Positions 57,039 through 64,000 of a stretch of 64,000 nucleotides of DNA are shown here, piece after piece (the first letter of the stretch is position 1; every line of letters starts with the position of its first letter). A model generated the notes under the pieces. That model had not been told where the DNA came from and searched no databases. It saw only the letters and a program-made list of their open reading frames with translations. A program made the position numbers and the translations under genes. Source of the stretch: Nostoc sp. NIES-3756. GTDB lineage: Bacteria; Cyanobacteriota; Cyanobacteriia; Cyanobacteriales; Nostocaceae. Location of the stretch: positions 3,444,501 through 3,508,500 of the forward strand of contig NZ_AP017295.1 of the NCBI RefSeq assembly GCF_001548375.1, in the 5' to 3' direction.

Positions 57039-57415
57039 CTAAGAAACACATTCCGTAGCGTGGGAAATGGGGGTGAGTTCTAAGCCAAAAGCTTGAGCTT
57101 TTTTCTTGAGGTTTTTCAGCGTGCGCTCTCGATATTGTTGCTCGTAAACATCTATACCAGGGTCAGTATAGCGATCGCCAGATGTCCAAAGGCGATAAAA
57201 AATACGTACCTGTTTATGAGCAGTAGCAGTAATCGCCTTGAGAGCGCCCATCTGTGACTGCATACAACGGTAATATGCACCACTAGCAGAATGACTGCGA
57301 CTCGCGAGTTTGTGCCGCTATGCGAAAAGCAGTGGCAGCACGACTGGCAACAGGGCGAGTTTTGGAACTTTTAACTTTGCCGCCAGTAACACGACTACCA
57401 GGACATAGACCACTC
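57039..57415 (-). pseudogene. IS110-family transposase, C-terminal fragment with frameshift
   Basis: In one frame: SGLCPGSRVTGGKVKSSKTR, PVASRAATAFRIAAQT (about 57300-57415). After a shift: MQSQMGALKAITATAHKQVR, IFYRLWTSGDRYTDPGIDVY, EQQYRERTLKNLKKKAQAFG (57039-57263). LGLCPGxxxxGGKVxSxxTR and ALKAITATAHKxARxxY are standard motifs of the IS110 C-terminal domain. The 5' half is absent. Confidence 0.78.
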
Positions 57416-57420
57416 GTGAG

Positions 57421-57567
57421 GGGTTAAATCAAAGTGTATTTTGTCAATGAGTTAAAATACTCAAATTTTTATAAATAAAAATGATAATCAAAAATTGTGG
57501 ACCTAAAGCTGCTGTTAACTGTGTTTCTTTCATTTATTGCGAGAGCGTTAATTGCGCCCGTTGGGCG
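57421..57567. other. Short spacer between IS remnants
   Basis: AT-rich, no feature except a GC-rich palindrome gcgcccgttgggcgc near 57554-57568 at the junction with the next remnant. Confidence 0.4.
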
Positions 57568-57755
57568 CTCATATCTTACACTTAGAAATAGAAATGTTAA
57601 ATCCACAACTATGTGCCATAAAAATCATATGTGCAATTTTAAGTAAAAAAGAAGACACAACAATTTGTGGAAAGAGAAATTCAAGGGCAGTTCGGGTGGT
57701 CTGTCCCCAGTCAGGTAAATCTTGAGGGTTAGTAGATAAATAAGCCTAATACGTC
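57568..57755 (-). pseudogene. IS4/IS701-like transposase, 3' remnant
   Basis: Minus strand reads AYLSTNPQDLPDWGQTTRTA, LEFLFPQIVVSSFLLKIAHM, IFMAHSCGFNISISKCKI stop. It is homologous to the tail of the remnant at 46721-47438 and retains TGG (W) where that copy has TAG after LPD. Everything upstream of about AYLSTN is missing. Confidence 0.78.
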
Positions 57756-57769
57756 AAAATCTTGTCGCA

Positions 57770-58066
57770 GTTAATGACGTATTTGGTCGTGAAGAAGCTG
57801 ACAGATGCGTAATGCGTTTGCCATTTTTGAAAATATACATATACTGTTGTGTACGGTGGTAGGTCATGAGGTAATATTTCCCATTGACATCCGGTTCTTT
57901 GTACTTAGAAAATTGCATTAATAATTTCTTGTAAATTTACTTCTACAGTATGCCCAAATCCTTTAGGCTTTTGTAAAAGCGGCTGAAGAATTAACCATTC
58001 GGCATCGTTTAAATCACTTGGATAAGGTTTACGCTTTTGGTTTTCAATCGCTGGTGGACGGCTCAT
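57770..58066 (-). pseudogene. IS5-family transposase, N-terminal remnant
   Basis: From ATG 58066: MSRPPAIENQKRKPYPSDLN, DAEWLILQPLLQKPKGFGHT, VEVNLQEIINAIF*VQRTGC, QWEILPHDLPPYTTVYVYFQ. One TAA replaces an expected Tyr. Homologous at DNA and protein level to the decayed copy at 44014-44590, including the upstream end. Confidence 0.8.
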
Positions 58067-58079
58067 GGACAACAATATC

Positions 58080-58479
58080 AATGTTATTAATTTAGCCTAC
58101 GCTCTAAATAAACCGAGGCTCTGTTCTCTTTATATTTTCTTCACGAATCAGATATTAGACACCGCAATGTTAAAAATACTGAAAAATATACTAATCTCAA
58201 TCCTCAACGTTTTTTGACTTTCAGTTGGGGAGGTTTAGATATTTCAATATTATGCTTGTCTCATTCATCTCAAAAACAACTCTAATATTCCACTGGTATC
58301 GCACAAAAAAATCGTACTGTAACTTATACCCTTTGCTGCCCTTTCAATCTAGAAAATTCATCTTATAATGGCTATAGTGAGCAAGCATTGGTTAATGAGT
58401 CATACATAAATGTAATGATTTCATGAAGCACAATTATCTGTATTTTCTCTTAGTAATCAACATTTAAATAGGAAATAAC
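58080..58479. other. Intergenic region upstream of the peptidoglycan-binding protein gene
   Basis: Contains the outer end of the IS5-family remnant (to about 58170), then about 300 bp of AT-rich DNA with no recognised gene. Confidence 0.45.
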
Positions 58480-59178
58480 ATGAAAAATATTACAATGTTA
58501 ATGACAGGTGTATTGATGACAGAACGCTTATATTTATTAAATTTGCTTAACCTGTCTGGAATTCAGCAAGATAAAGATATGCAGAAATTGATGCACAATT
58601 ACTCATATCAGCTAATTTCAAAAACAAAAGCCCAATCATCTAAAGACAATGGGCTAAGTAATAACTTAAAAATTGTTCCATTTGCAATTGAATCAAGATT
58701 GCAAAGAAGTAAAATAGCTAGAGGGAGACAAATATTTACAAAAAAAATAAATAATTTGCCTGAATTAAATTCTTCTCAAGATGTGAATAATAAGTTTTAT
58801 AAGAAAAGAAATTTAATAGCAAAACAAAATAGAAGCAATATAGTTTCAACAAAATTTCAAAAAGCTATTTATATTAATAGACAAAATTTAATAAACGAAG
58901 AAAATAATAATGATATTTTTGTTGCAAGTTATCAAAATTTCACAAACCAAAGATTACCTAATTTAGGTTTTAGTAGTTCAGGTGTAGCTGTCAGAGTTTT
59001 ACAGCGACTATTAGTGGCTAACGGCTATCCAATTAAAATAGATGGTCATTTTGGTGCTTTAACAGAGAGTGCTGTTAAAGCATTTCAAGATCGTCAAAAT
59101 TTAATAGTGGATGGAATAGTGGGAACACAAACTTGGTACTCTTTGACAATGTACAGCAAATATAGCACTATGATTTGA
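58480..59178 (+). CDS. Protein with C-terminal peptidoglycan-binding domain
   Basis: 232 residues. No convincing classical signal peptide (MKNITMLMTGVLMTERLYLL is only weakly hydrophobic). The middle is lysine/asparagine-rich and low complexity. The C-terminal ~70 residues are a PG_binding_1 domain: LGFSSSGVAVRVLQRLLVAN, GYPIKIDGHFGALTESAVKA, FQDRQNLIVDGIVGTQTWYS. This fold binds cell-wall peptidoglycan. No catalytic domain is attached. It is flanked by IS remnants. Confidence 0.8.
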   Translation: MKNITMLMTGVLMTERLYLLNLLNLSGIQQDKDMQKLMHNYSYQLISKTKAQSSKDNGLSNNLKIVPFAIESRLQRSKIARGRQIFTKKINNLPELNSSQDVNNKFYKKRNLIAKQNRSNIVSTKFQKAIYINRQNLINEENNNDIFVASYQNFTNQRLPNLGFSSSGVAVRVLQRLLVANGYPIKIDGHFGALTESAVKAFQDRQNLIVDGIVGTQTWYSLTMYSKYSTMI

Positions 59179-59281
59179 TTTCTGAAAAAACACCGTACAT
59201 CTGGAGAGACATAAAATTAAAGGTAGTGTTTCAAAAGTAAACATACTAGAATTAAAAGCTTTTAAATTTTATCAGAATTTA

Positions 59282-59764
59282 GAGGCTATTTATAAAGTAA
59301 ATCTTTAGACGGCTAGACACTGACTGAGTGTCTGCGGCGATGCCTACGGCGATCTTCGCTAACGCGCTTGGTTGTGTTGATTTATCTATTTTTGAGCGAA
59401 CTTGACCACGCAGTGTATGGTTTAATTTTTACCAAGCTCCCTGACGCTGCCATTTGCGGTAGTAGCTGTATACCGTTGAACTTGGCTCTAAGTCTCCTGG
59501 AAGCATATTCCATTGACATCCAGTCTTCAAATGATAATAGATGGTGTTGCATATTTCACGCATATCTGTTGTGCGTGGATGTCCTCCAGATTTTGCTGGT
59601 GGAATCAAGGGGGACAGAATTTCCCACTCCATATCAGTTGAGTCTGTCTGTGGGGTAAGACTTTCCCGCCATGAGCAACTATGTAAATACACTGTGTATA
59701 AGGTATTTTATCCTTGCTATAGCTCCTTTCTTCTTGCTTTTAGATTTACTTTGTAAATAGCCTC
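59282..59764. mobile_element. Internally deleted IS5-family element, 483 bp
   Basis: Inverted ends gaggctatttataaagtaaa (from 59282) and its complement ending at 59764 (23 bp, one mismatch), with TTA on both sides. The interior keeps the transposase 5' part on the minus strand and about 150 bp of the 3' region. The same end sequence recurs in the MITE at 56677-56842. Confidence 0.8.
59429..59692 (-). pseudogene. IS5-family transposase, N-terminal domain only
   Basis: 87 residues: TDSTDMEWEILSPLIPPAKS, GGHPRTTDMREICNTIYYHL, KTGCQWNMLPGDLEPSSTVY, SYYRKWQRQGAW then stop. This is the DUF4096-type N-terminal domain. All catalytic DDE residues are missing because of the internal deletion. It belongs to a different IS5 subgroup from the copies at 44.0 and 57.8 kb. 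Confidence 0.82.
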
Positions 59765-60028
59765 TTAAAACCTCATCAACTGATGCCAAAGAATAAATAA
59801 TAATTTATAAAAGAATTTTATATCAATAAAATATTTTCTGTATTGTTGATAAAGTGAATTGTTTTAAACAATCTATCACTAAGAAATGATGAAGCAAATG
59901 TAATTTTATCTATTTACTATTCACACGCATATATATATATATTAAAATTTATTAAGAAATATCAATATTGCAAATTATATTTTGATGATATTATTGTTTA
60001 CTTTAATCATAGAAATACTATTGGGATT
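59765..60028. other. Intergenic AT-rich stretch
   Basis: No gene; an (at)n run occurs near 59930-59942. Precedes the ISL3 relic. Confidence 0.4.
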
Positions 60029-60139
60029 ATGGAAGGAATCAACAACAAACTTAAACTCATGAAGCCTTCTGCATATAGTTTTAGAAATTTTGATAATTTT
60101 CACATCAGATGTTTATTGAATTGGTATTTTAATTCCTAA
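60029..60139 (+). pseudogene. ISL3-family transposase, C-terminal relic
   Basis: Reads MEGINNKLKLMKPSAYSFRN, FDNFHIRCLLNWYFNS then stop. EGxNNKLKLxKRxxYGFRNFDNFRIR is the hallmark C-terminus of ISL3 transposases. The rest is absent. Confidence 0.75.
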
Positions 60140-60196
60140 GTTGGCATAATATCTACTGAATAACCTTTTTTTATTTATTCAAATCTTTCTAAGCTA

Positions 60197-60304
60197 ATGA
60201 GTATTCAAGTTGAATTAAACCAGAACATGAAGCTTTGTCCACAGGCGAATCAGTTTAAGAAATTAAAAACTTTAGCTTATTTTAGTAACTGTAACTGTTT
60301 TTAA
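60197..60304 (+). CDS. Possible 35-residue peptide
   Basis: ATG 60197 opens MSIQVELNQNMKLCPQANQF, KKLKTLAYFSNCNCF, ending 25 bp before the next gene. The Cys-rich CNCF end and closeness to the 161-residue gene are the only support. It may be spurious. Confidence 0.25.
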   Translation: MSIQVELNQNMKLCPQANQFKKLKTLAYFSNCNCF

Positions 60305-60329
60305 TTACTTTTATTTATTTTTTGTTAAA

Positions 60330-60815
60330 ATGTTATTAACTAATAAATCAACTTCTTTAAAAGCAAGTACCCCGTTTCAGCCTAAAATTAGTGCAGAAAA
60401 AGTAGATACAAATTCATGCCATTGTACTTCATCCTTAACATTTATAGATACAGAAATTATCCCACCGGAATTCACAAATTTATCTAGTAATATTACCTTT
60501 AAGCATGTATCTGTATCCTCATATATGTCTAAAGTATCAGAATATTTATTTACTGAGCCAGAATTCTCTTCTGTTATAACCGCCAATTTCAATGATAAAT
60601 ATATTGATTATTTGGAAGAATCTGAAATTAGTTATGACGAGTTTATTGCAGGTTTAAGTGTTTGTTTCGGGCAGATACAAAAATTAATTAATCATCAAGA
60701 AATTTACAATATTACTGCTGAAGATTTAATTCAATTAAAAAGGTTACAACATGACATTTTATTGGAATTAGAGGAGCTAAAAGTAAGTGTTACAACCAGA
60801 GATATTGAAAGCTGA
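60330..60815 (+). CDS. Hypothetical protein, 161 residues
   Basis: Soluble. The N-terminal ~40 residues are Ser/Thr/Lys-rich with NSCHCTSSL; the C-terminal part is helical and acidic (ISYDEFIAGLSVCFGQIQKL, ITAEDLIQLKRLQHDILLEL). There is no recognised domain, signal peptide or membrane span. It lies between an ISL3 relic and an IS4-type transposase. The coding call rests on length and composition. Confidence 0.5.
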   Translation: MLLTNKSTSLKASTPFQPKISAEKVDTNSCHCTSSLTFIDTEIIPPEFTNLSSNITFKHVSVSSYMSKVSEYLFTEPEFSSVITANFNDKYIDYLEESEISYDEFIAGLSVCFGQIQKLINHQEIYNITAEDLIQLKRLQHDILLELEELKVSVTTRDIES

Positions 60816-60864
60816 TACAAAATTTACATAGTTAATTAGACTAACTCTAAAAAGCCCAAAATAG

Positions 60865-61791
60865 TCAACATAACATCATATCTTCAAACCAATGAACATA
60901 ACTTATTTTCTGACATATACAAGATTGTAAATAGCGAAATTTATCTAATAGTGTATGTCCCCATTGTTCGGGGATAGATAATTTTTGTAAAATTAGATAA
61001 GCTATCAAGCTCACATAGATTTGTATGGTAATGCCATTGACATTTTTGGTAATTAATTTATTAAGTTTCAAGTGCATTTTTAAAAATTTCCATAACAATT
61101 CAACTCCCCAATGTAATCGATAAATCTCTCCAATGTCATCATCATTAACGGTAGCAGATACCGACCCTGGTGAATTAGTTACTAATCGAAACTCTATTTT
61201 CGTTTCTATATCGCTAAAATAAATTACCCTATAAGCTGGCGCATCTGATGATAAACCAACTTTAATTAATCCGCTTGGTTCTTCAAATTCTAGTTGACAA
61301 TTGTTTTTTATCCGCAAAACAAAATATTTCTTTTCTTGTACTATTTCTTGAATGAATTTTAATTTTGCAAATCCTCTATCCATTACTCCGACAGCATCCG
61401 TTGATAAATTAGCTATCATTTTTGACCCGAACTTATAGTCATGGTCATTCCCAAAGTTTATCAAATTCTCCTCTGGAGAACCCGTAGCTAAATTTAAAGA
61501 ACTAAAAAGTTTTACCTGATGATGACCTAAAACCCATAGCAACTTACTTGTCAAAGTGATAATTGTTGAATCAATTGGACAAATAGCATATTTATCGTGT
61601 AAATTTTTATAGTGTTTCTTCTGCAATAATTTATTTAATTTTTGGTAAATTTCTTGAAACTGTTTTTGGCTTCGATGTAAATTCGCTTTAGAAAAAGTTT
61701 GGTGCGTGGAAAAATCAAGCTGATTTAACAGAAATATTTGCAGAGATTGACCAACAACGCCATGCTTATCGAGGCAGAAATATAGAATCAA
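60865..61791 (-). pseudogene. IS4-family transposase, probably 5'-truncated
   Basis: 308 residues with the catalytic core: first Asp ICPIDSTIITLTSKLLWVLG, second Asp in TDAVGVMDRGFAKLKFIQEI, and YREK-like DDDIGEIYRLHWGVELLWKF. C-terminal LITKNVNGITIQIYVSLIAY is typical. The frame opens at a TTG (61791) and the first ~20 residues do not look like an IS4 N-terminal domain; the family is usually 70-100 residues longer. No clear terminal inverted repeats were found. Confidence 0.75.
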
Positions 61792-61828
61792 TTGTTACTT
61801 TGTCTAAGAATTGTCTCAGTATAGAACC

Positions 61829-61852
61829 ACAGAGACACAGAGACACGGAGAA
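61829..61852. repeat. cacagagacac repeat
   Basis: Two to three tandem units (cacagagacacagagacac) before the M24 gene. Related to the repeat at 12354 in purine-rich character. Confidence 0.6.
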
Positions 61853-61956
61853 AAAAGAGTAAAAGTTGTTCTGGAAACCTCAGTTCAAAACCTCAGACAG
61901 ACGCAGAAAAGGGTAGATGAACTTGATAATGATTTGTACCTAATCTGTGTTTTCCT

Positions 61957-63042
61957 ATGAGCGAAGAAGTCTCGACGAAATTAGGGTTTATTAGGCAAAC
62001 TCTCTCCATAACTGAGGCTGGGGGTGTGCGTCTACGTGGTATAGACTGGTTTGCTTGGGTTACTGGTGGCGGTTCTAGCACTGTACTACTAACGGCAGAA
62101 ACTGGTGTGGCAGAAGTGTTAGTAACTGGACAAGATGCGTGGATATTGACGGATGAAATTGAAGCGCAGCGTCTTAAGGATGAGGAATTACCACCAGATT
62201 TTAAATTACACATCAATCCTTGGGCTGATCCTGTGGCGCGGGAGGCGTTTGTGCGTGAGGCTACTGATGGGGAAATTGTAATAAGCGATCGCCCCACTCC
62301 GCAAGAGCAACCAATACCATTATCTCTATTAGCATATAAGCGGGTATTGTTACCAACAGAGTTAGACAGATATCGTCAACTCGGACAACAAGCCAGCGCC
62401 GCCATGACAGAAGTGTTGCAAGCTGCACAACCAGATTGGACAGAATATCAGTTAGCGGGTGCTGGTGCAGAAGCATTATGGGCAAGAGGTATACATCCAG
62501 CTTTAACATTAGTGGCGGGTGAGAGACGTTTACCTTTATATCGTCATGCTACAGCTACAGGGGAAAAGTTAGGACGGCAAGCAATGCTGGTGTTCTGCGC
62601 TAGAGGCTATGGCTTGTTTGCTAACCTCACCAGATTTGTGTGCTTTGGTAACTTGACAAAAGAGGAAGCTGAATTACACCGTCATGTGCGCGAAATAGAA
62701 GCCAAAGCCCTATCTGCATCTCAACCAGGAATGACGCTTGATGCAGTTTATTATGCTCTAGCTCAAGCTTATGAACAACATGGATTTCCTAACGCCATCC
62801 GCGAACATCACCAGGGAGGAACTACAGGATATTTAGCTAGGGAAGTTGTAGCTAATCCCAGCACTACGGATAGTTTAACCGAAAATATGGCGATCGCTTG
62901 GAACCCTAGCTTAACAGGTGCAAAGATTGAAGATACTTTCGTCATTCTCAAAGACGGCAAGTTAGAAAATCTCACGTATGATGCAAACTTCCCCAGCGTT
63001 GAAGTAGAGGGAAGATTACGCGCTGTACCGTTGGAGAAATAG
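61957..63042 (+). CDS. M24 (Xaa-Pro aminopeptidase-like) protein lacking most metal ligands
   Basis: 361 residues. The N-terminal half resembles the creatinase N-domain; the C-terminal half is a pita-bread fold with LLPTELDRYRQLGQQASAAM and TEYQLAGAGAEALWARGIH. The metal Asp positions are replaced: VLVDLGA-type sequence is AMLVFCARGYGL and the second Asp in YCSDITR is N223 (LFANLTRF). The His motif (IREHHQGGTTGY, 284-285) and the last Glu (GAKIEDTFVI, E325) remain, but the first Glu is Asn/Ser (AWNPSL). A metallopeptidase reaction is therefore unlikely. Followed by galK about 130 bp downstream on the same strand. Confidence 0.8.
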   Translation: MSEEVSTKLGFIRQTLSITEAGGVRLRGIDWFAWVTGGGSSTVLLTAETGVAEVLVTGQDAWILTDEIEAQRLKDEELPPDFKLHINPWADPVAREAFVREATDGEIVISDRPTPQEQPIPLSLLAYKRVLLPTELDRYRQLGQQASAAMTEVLQAAQPDWTEYQLAGAGAEALWARGIHPALTLVAGERRLPLYRHATATGEKLGRQAMLVFCARGYGLFANLTRFVCFGNLTKEEAELHRHVREIEAKALSASQPGMTLDAVYYALAQAYEQHGFPNAIREHHQGGTTGYLAREVVANPSTTDSLTENMAIAWNPSLTGAKIEDTFVILKDGKLENLTYDANFPSVEVEGRLRAVPLEK

Positions 63043-63173
63043 TTATTAGTCATTAGTCATTAGTCAACAGTCCATAGTCAACCCTTCTCTACGAGACGCT
63101 ACGCGAACGACTTCTCCTAACGGAGACGCTGCGCGAACGCTCAGGGTAAACAGTCAACAGTCAACAGCTACCT
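63043..63173. repeat. Heptamer repeats plus GC-rich palindromes before galK
   Basis: attagtc and tcaacagtc heptamers flank a segment with gagacgctacgcgaacg and gagacgctgcgcgaacg direct repeats. Both repeat classes occur elsewhere in the window. Confidence 0.85.
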
Positions 63174-64000
63174 ATGACTTTCCAACAAATCTTTCACAAA
63201 CCACCCGAAACTCAAGCTAGTGCATCAGGAAGGGTGAACTTACTTGGTGAACATACCGACTACAACGATGGTTTTGTTCTACCAACAGCCATTCCTCAAC
63301 AGACAACAGTAAAGCTAGGTTTTAGTGATGATGGACAACATCACTTTTATTCAGAAAATTTGCAAGAGCATGTGAGTGTTTTAGATATTCATCATACACC
63401 TTCTGGATTTGCCAGTTATATTTTTGGCTGTATTGAGGTATTGAAAAAAGCCGGATACACTATTCCTTCGCTAAATGTATATGTTCAATCATCTGTGCCT
63501 ATGGGTTCTGGCTTATCTAGCAGTGCAGCTTTGGAAGTCGCAACACTACGGGCAATTCGTCAATTGCTGGATTTACCAATTGATGACGTAGAAATTGCTC
63601 AACTTTCCCAGCAAGCGGAAATTCATTATGCTGGTGTGCAATGCGGCATCATGGATCAAATGGCTTCTAGCCTTGCCGACACTCAACATATTTTGTTCTT
63701 AGATACTCGCACATTAGAACGTCGTATACTTCCTTTCCCTGAAGGCACAACAATTGTCATTATAGATAGCGGCGTACCCCGCACCTTAGCAACTAGTGGC
63801 TATAACCAGCGTCGTGCTGAGTGTGAGGAAGCAGCGAAATTGTTAGGAGTTATAGCATTACGAGATATTACTGATGCTAAAGTAACAGAAACATTACCAG
63901 AGCCGTTAAACCGTCGCGCTCGTCATGTAGTAACGGAAGATAACCGTGTTTTGGAAGTTGTGCAAGGAGTCACACCTGAGCGTTTTGGTGAATTGATGAA
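63174..64000 (+). CDS. galK: Galactokinase, 3' end outside window
   Basis: About 275 residues present. Phosphorylates galactose to galactose-1-phosphate in the Leloir pathway. Galactokinase signature ASGRVNLLGEHTDYNDGFVL (about 17-36), GHMP kinase ATP motif VPMGSGLSSSAALEVATL, and catalytic region GVQCGIMDQMASSLADTQH with the Asp are intact, as is SGVPRTLATSGYNQRRAECE. The last ~80 residues are beyond the window. Confidence 0.95.
   Translation, partial: MTFQQIFHKPPETQASASGRVNLLGEHTDYNDGFVLPTAIPQQTTVKLGFSDDGQHHFYSENLQEHVSVLDIHHTPSGFASYIFGCIEVLKKAGYTIPSLNVYVQSSVPMGSGLSSSAALEVATLRAIRQLLDLPIDDVEIAQLSQQAEIHYAGVQCGIMDQMASSLADTQHILFLDTRTLERRILPFPEGTTIVIIDSGVPRTLATSGYNQRRAECEEAAKLLGVIALRDITDAKVTETLPEPLNRRARHVVTEDNRVLEVVQGVTPERFGELM

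Noticed and set aside
59429..59692. Considered as an intact small gene
   Set aside because: It is only the N-terminal domain of an IS5 transposase inside a 483-bp deleted element.

Overview
The window is chromosomal DNA of a cyanobacterium, most probably a filamentous, heterocyst-forming Nostoc/Anabaena-type strain. The evidence is the many HIP1 palindromes (GCGATCGC), tandem heptamer repeats of the GTCATTA/GACTGTT type between genes, a SecA without the C-terminal zinc-binding tail, a ClpS next to a DUF2103 protein, PAS histidine kinases with a GVAHEINNP H-box, a Ser/Thr kinase with MORN repeats, and abundant decayed IS elements. No organism-level identification was possible beyond this.

Layout. 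1-40 kb is mostly a core region: proA (partial), a secreted FAD oxidoreductase, clpS + DUF2103, a MORN kinase, a frameshifted repeat protein, an L,D-transpeptidase, an acyltransferase, a DUF938 methyltransferase, tRNA-Ala(UGC), trhO, a PIN toxin-antitoxin pair, an SPFH/flotillin protein, a PAS histidine kinase, a frameshifted Omp85, an LpxB-like protein, a beta-carbonic anhydrase beside a decayed sbtA/sbtB-like pair, a TPR glycosyltransferase, an aminotransferase, an acyl-CoA ligase, secA, a diheme cytochrome, a RelE-type pair with a broken toxin, moxR, ribF, an MBL hydrolase, surE, pheS and a Uma2 protein. Between these lie at least two families of about 150-165 bp MITE-like elements with 8-9 bp target duplications, one nested inside the other.

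40.3-61.8 kb is an accessory, AT-rich region. Both sides (40.3-47.4 kb and 57.0-61.8 kb) are IS graveyards with fragments of IS4/IS701-like, IS5, IS110 and ISL3 transposases, one nearly intact 901-bp IS5-family element, and nested repeat insertions. Between them, all on the minus strand, sits a five-gene block (56.5 down to 47.5 kb): a TerB-like/dynamin-like GTPase, an unrecognised helical protein, a TerY/YegL-like vWA protein, a PP2C-like phosphatase with membrane segments, and a YegI-like divergent kinase with a membrane anchor and TPRs. The last three form the known vWA-phosphatase-kinase triad (YegL-YegK-YegI / TerY-P). Its coupling here to a TerB-dynamin and an unknown protein, inside an IS-rich island, is the best candidate for a new stress-response or anti-phage system. 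The function is inferred, not shown.

61.9-64 kb returns to housekeeping-like genes: an M24-fold protein that has lost most metal ligands, then galK (partial).

Gene decay is a theme: sbtA/sbtB-like genes, a RelE toxin cut by one nonsense codon, a HigA/Uma2 deletion scar, an Omp85 with a frameshift beside a HIP1 site, and a repeat protein shifted by one missing base.
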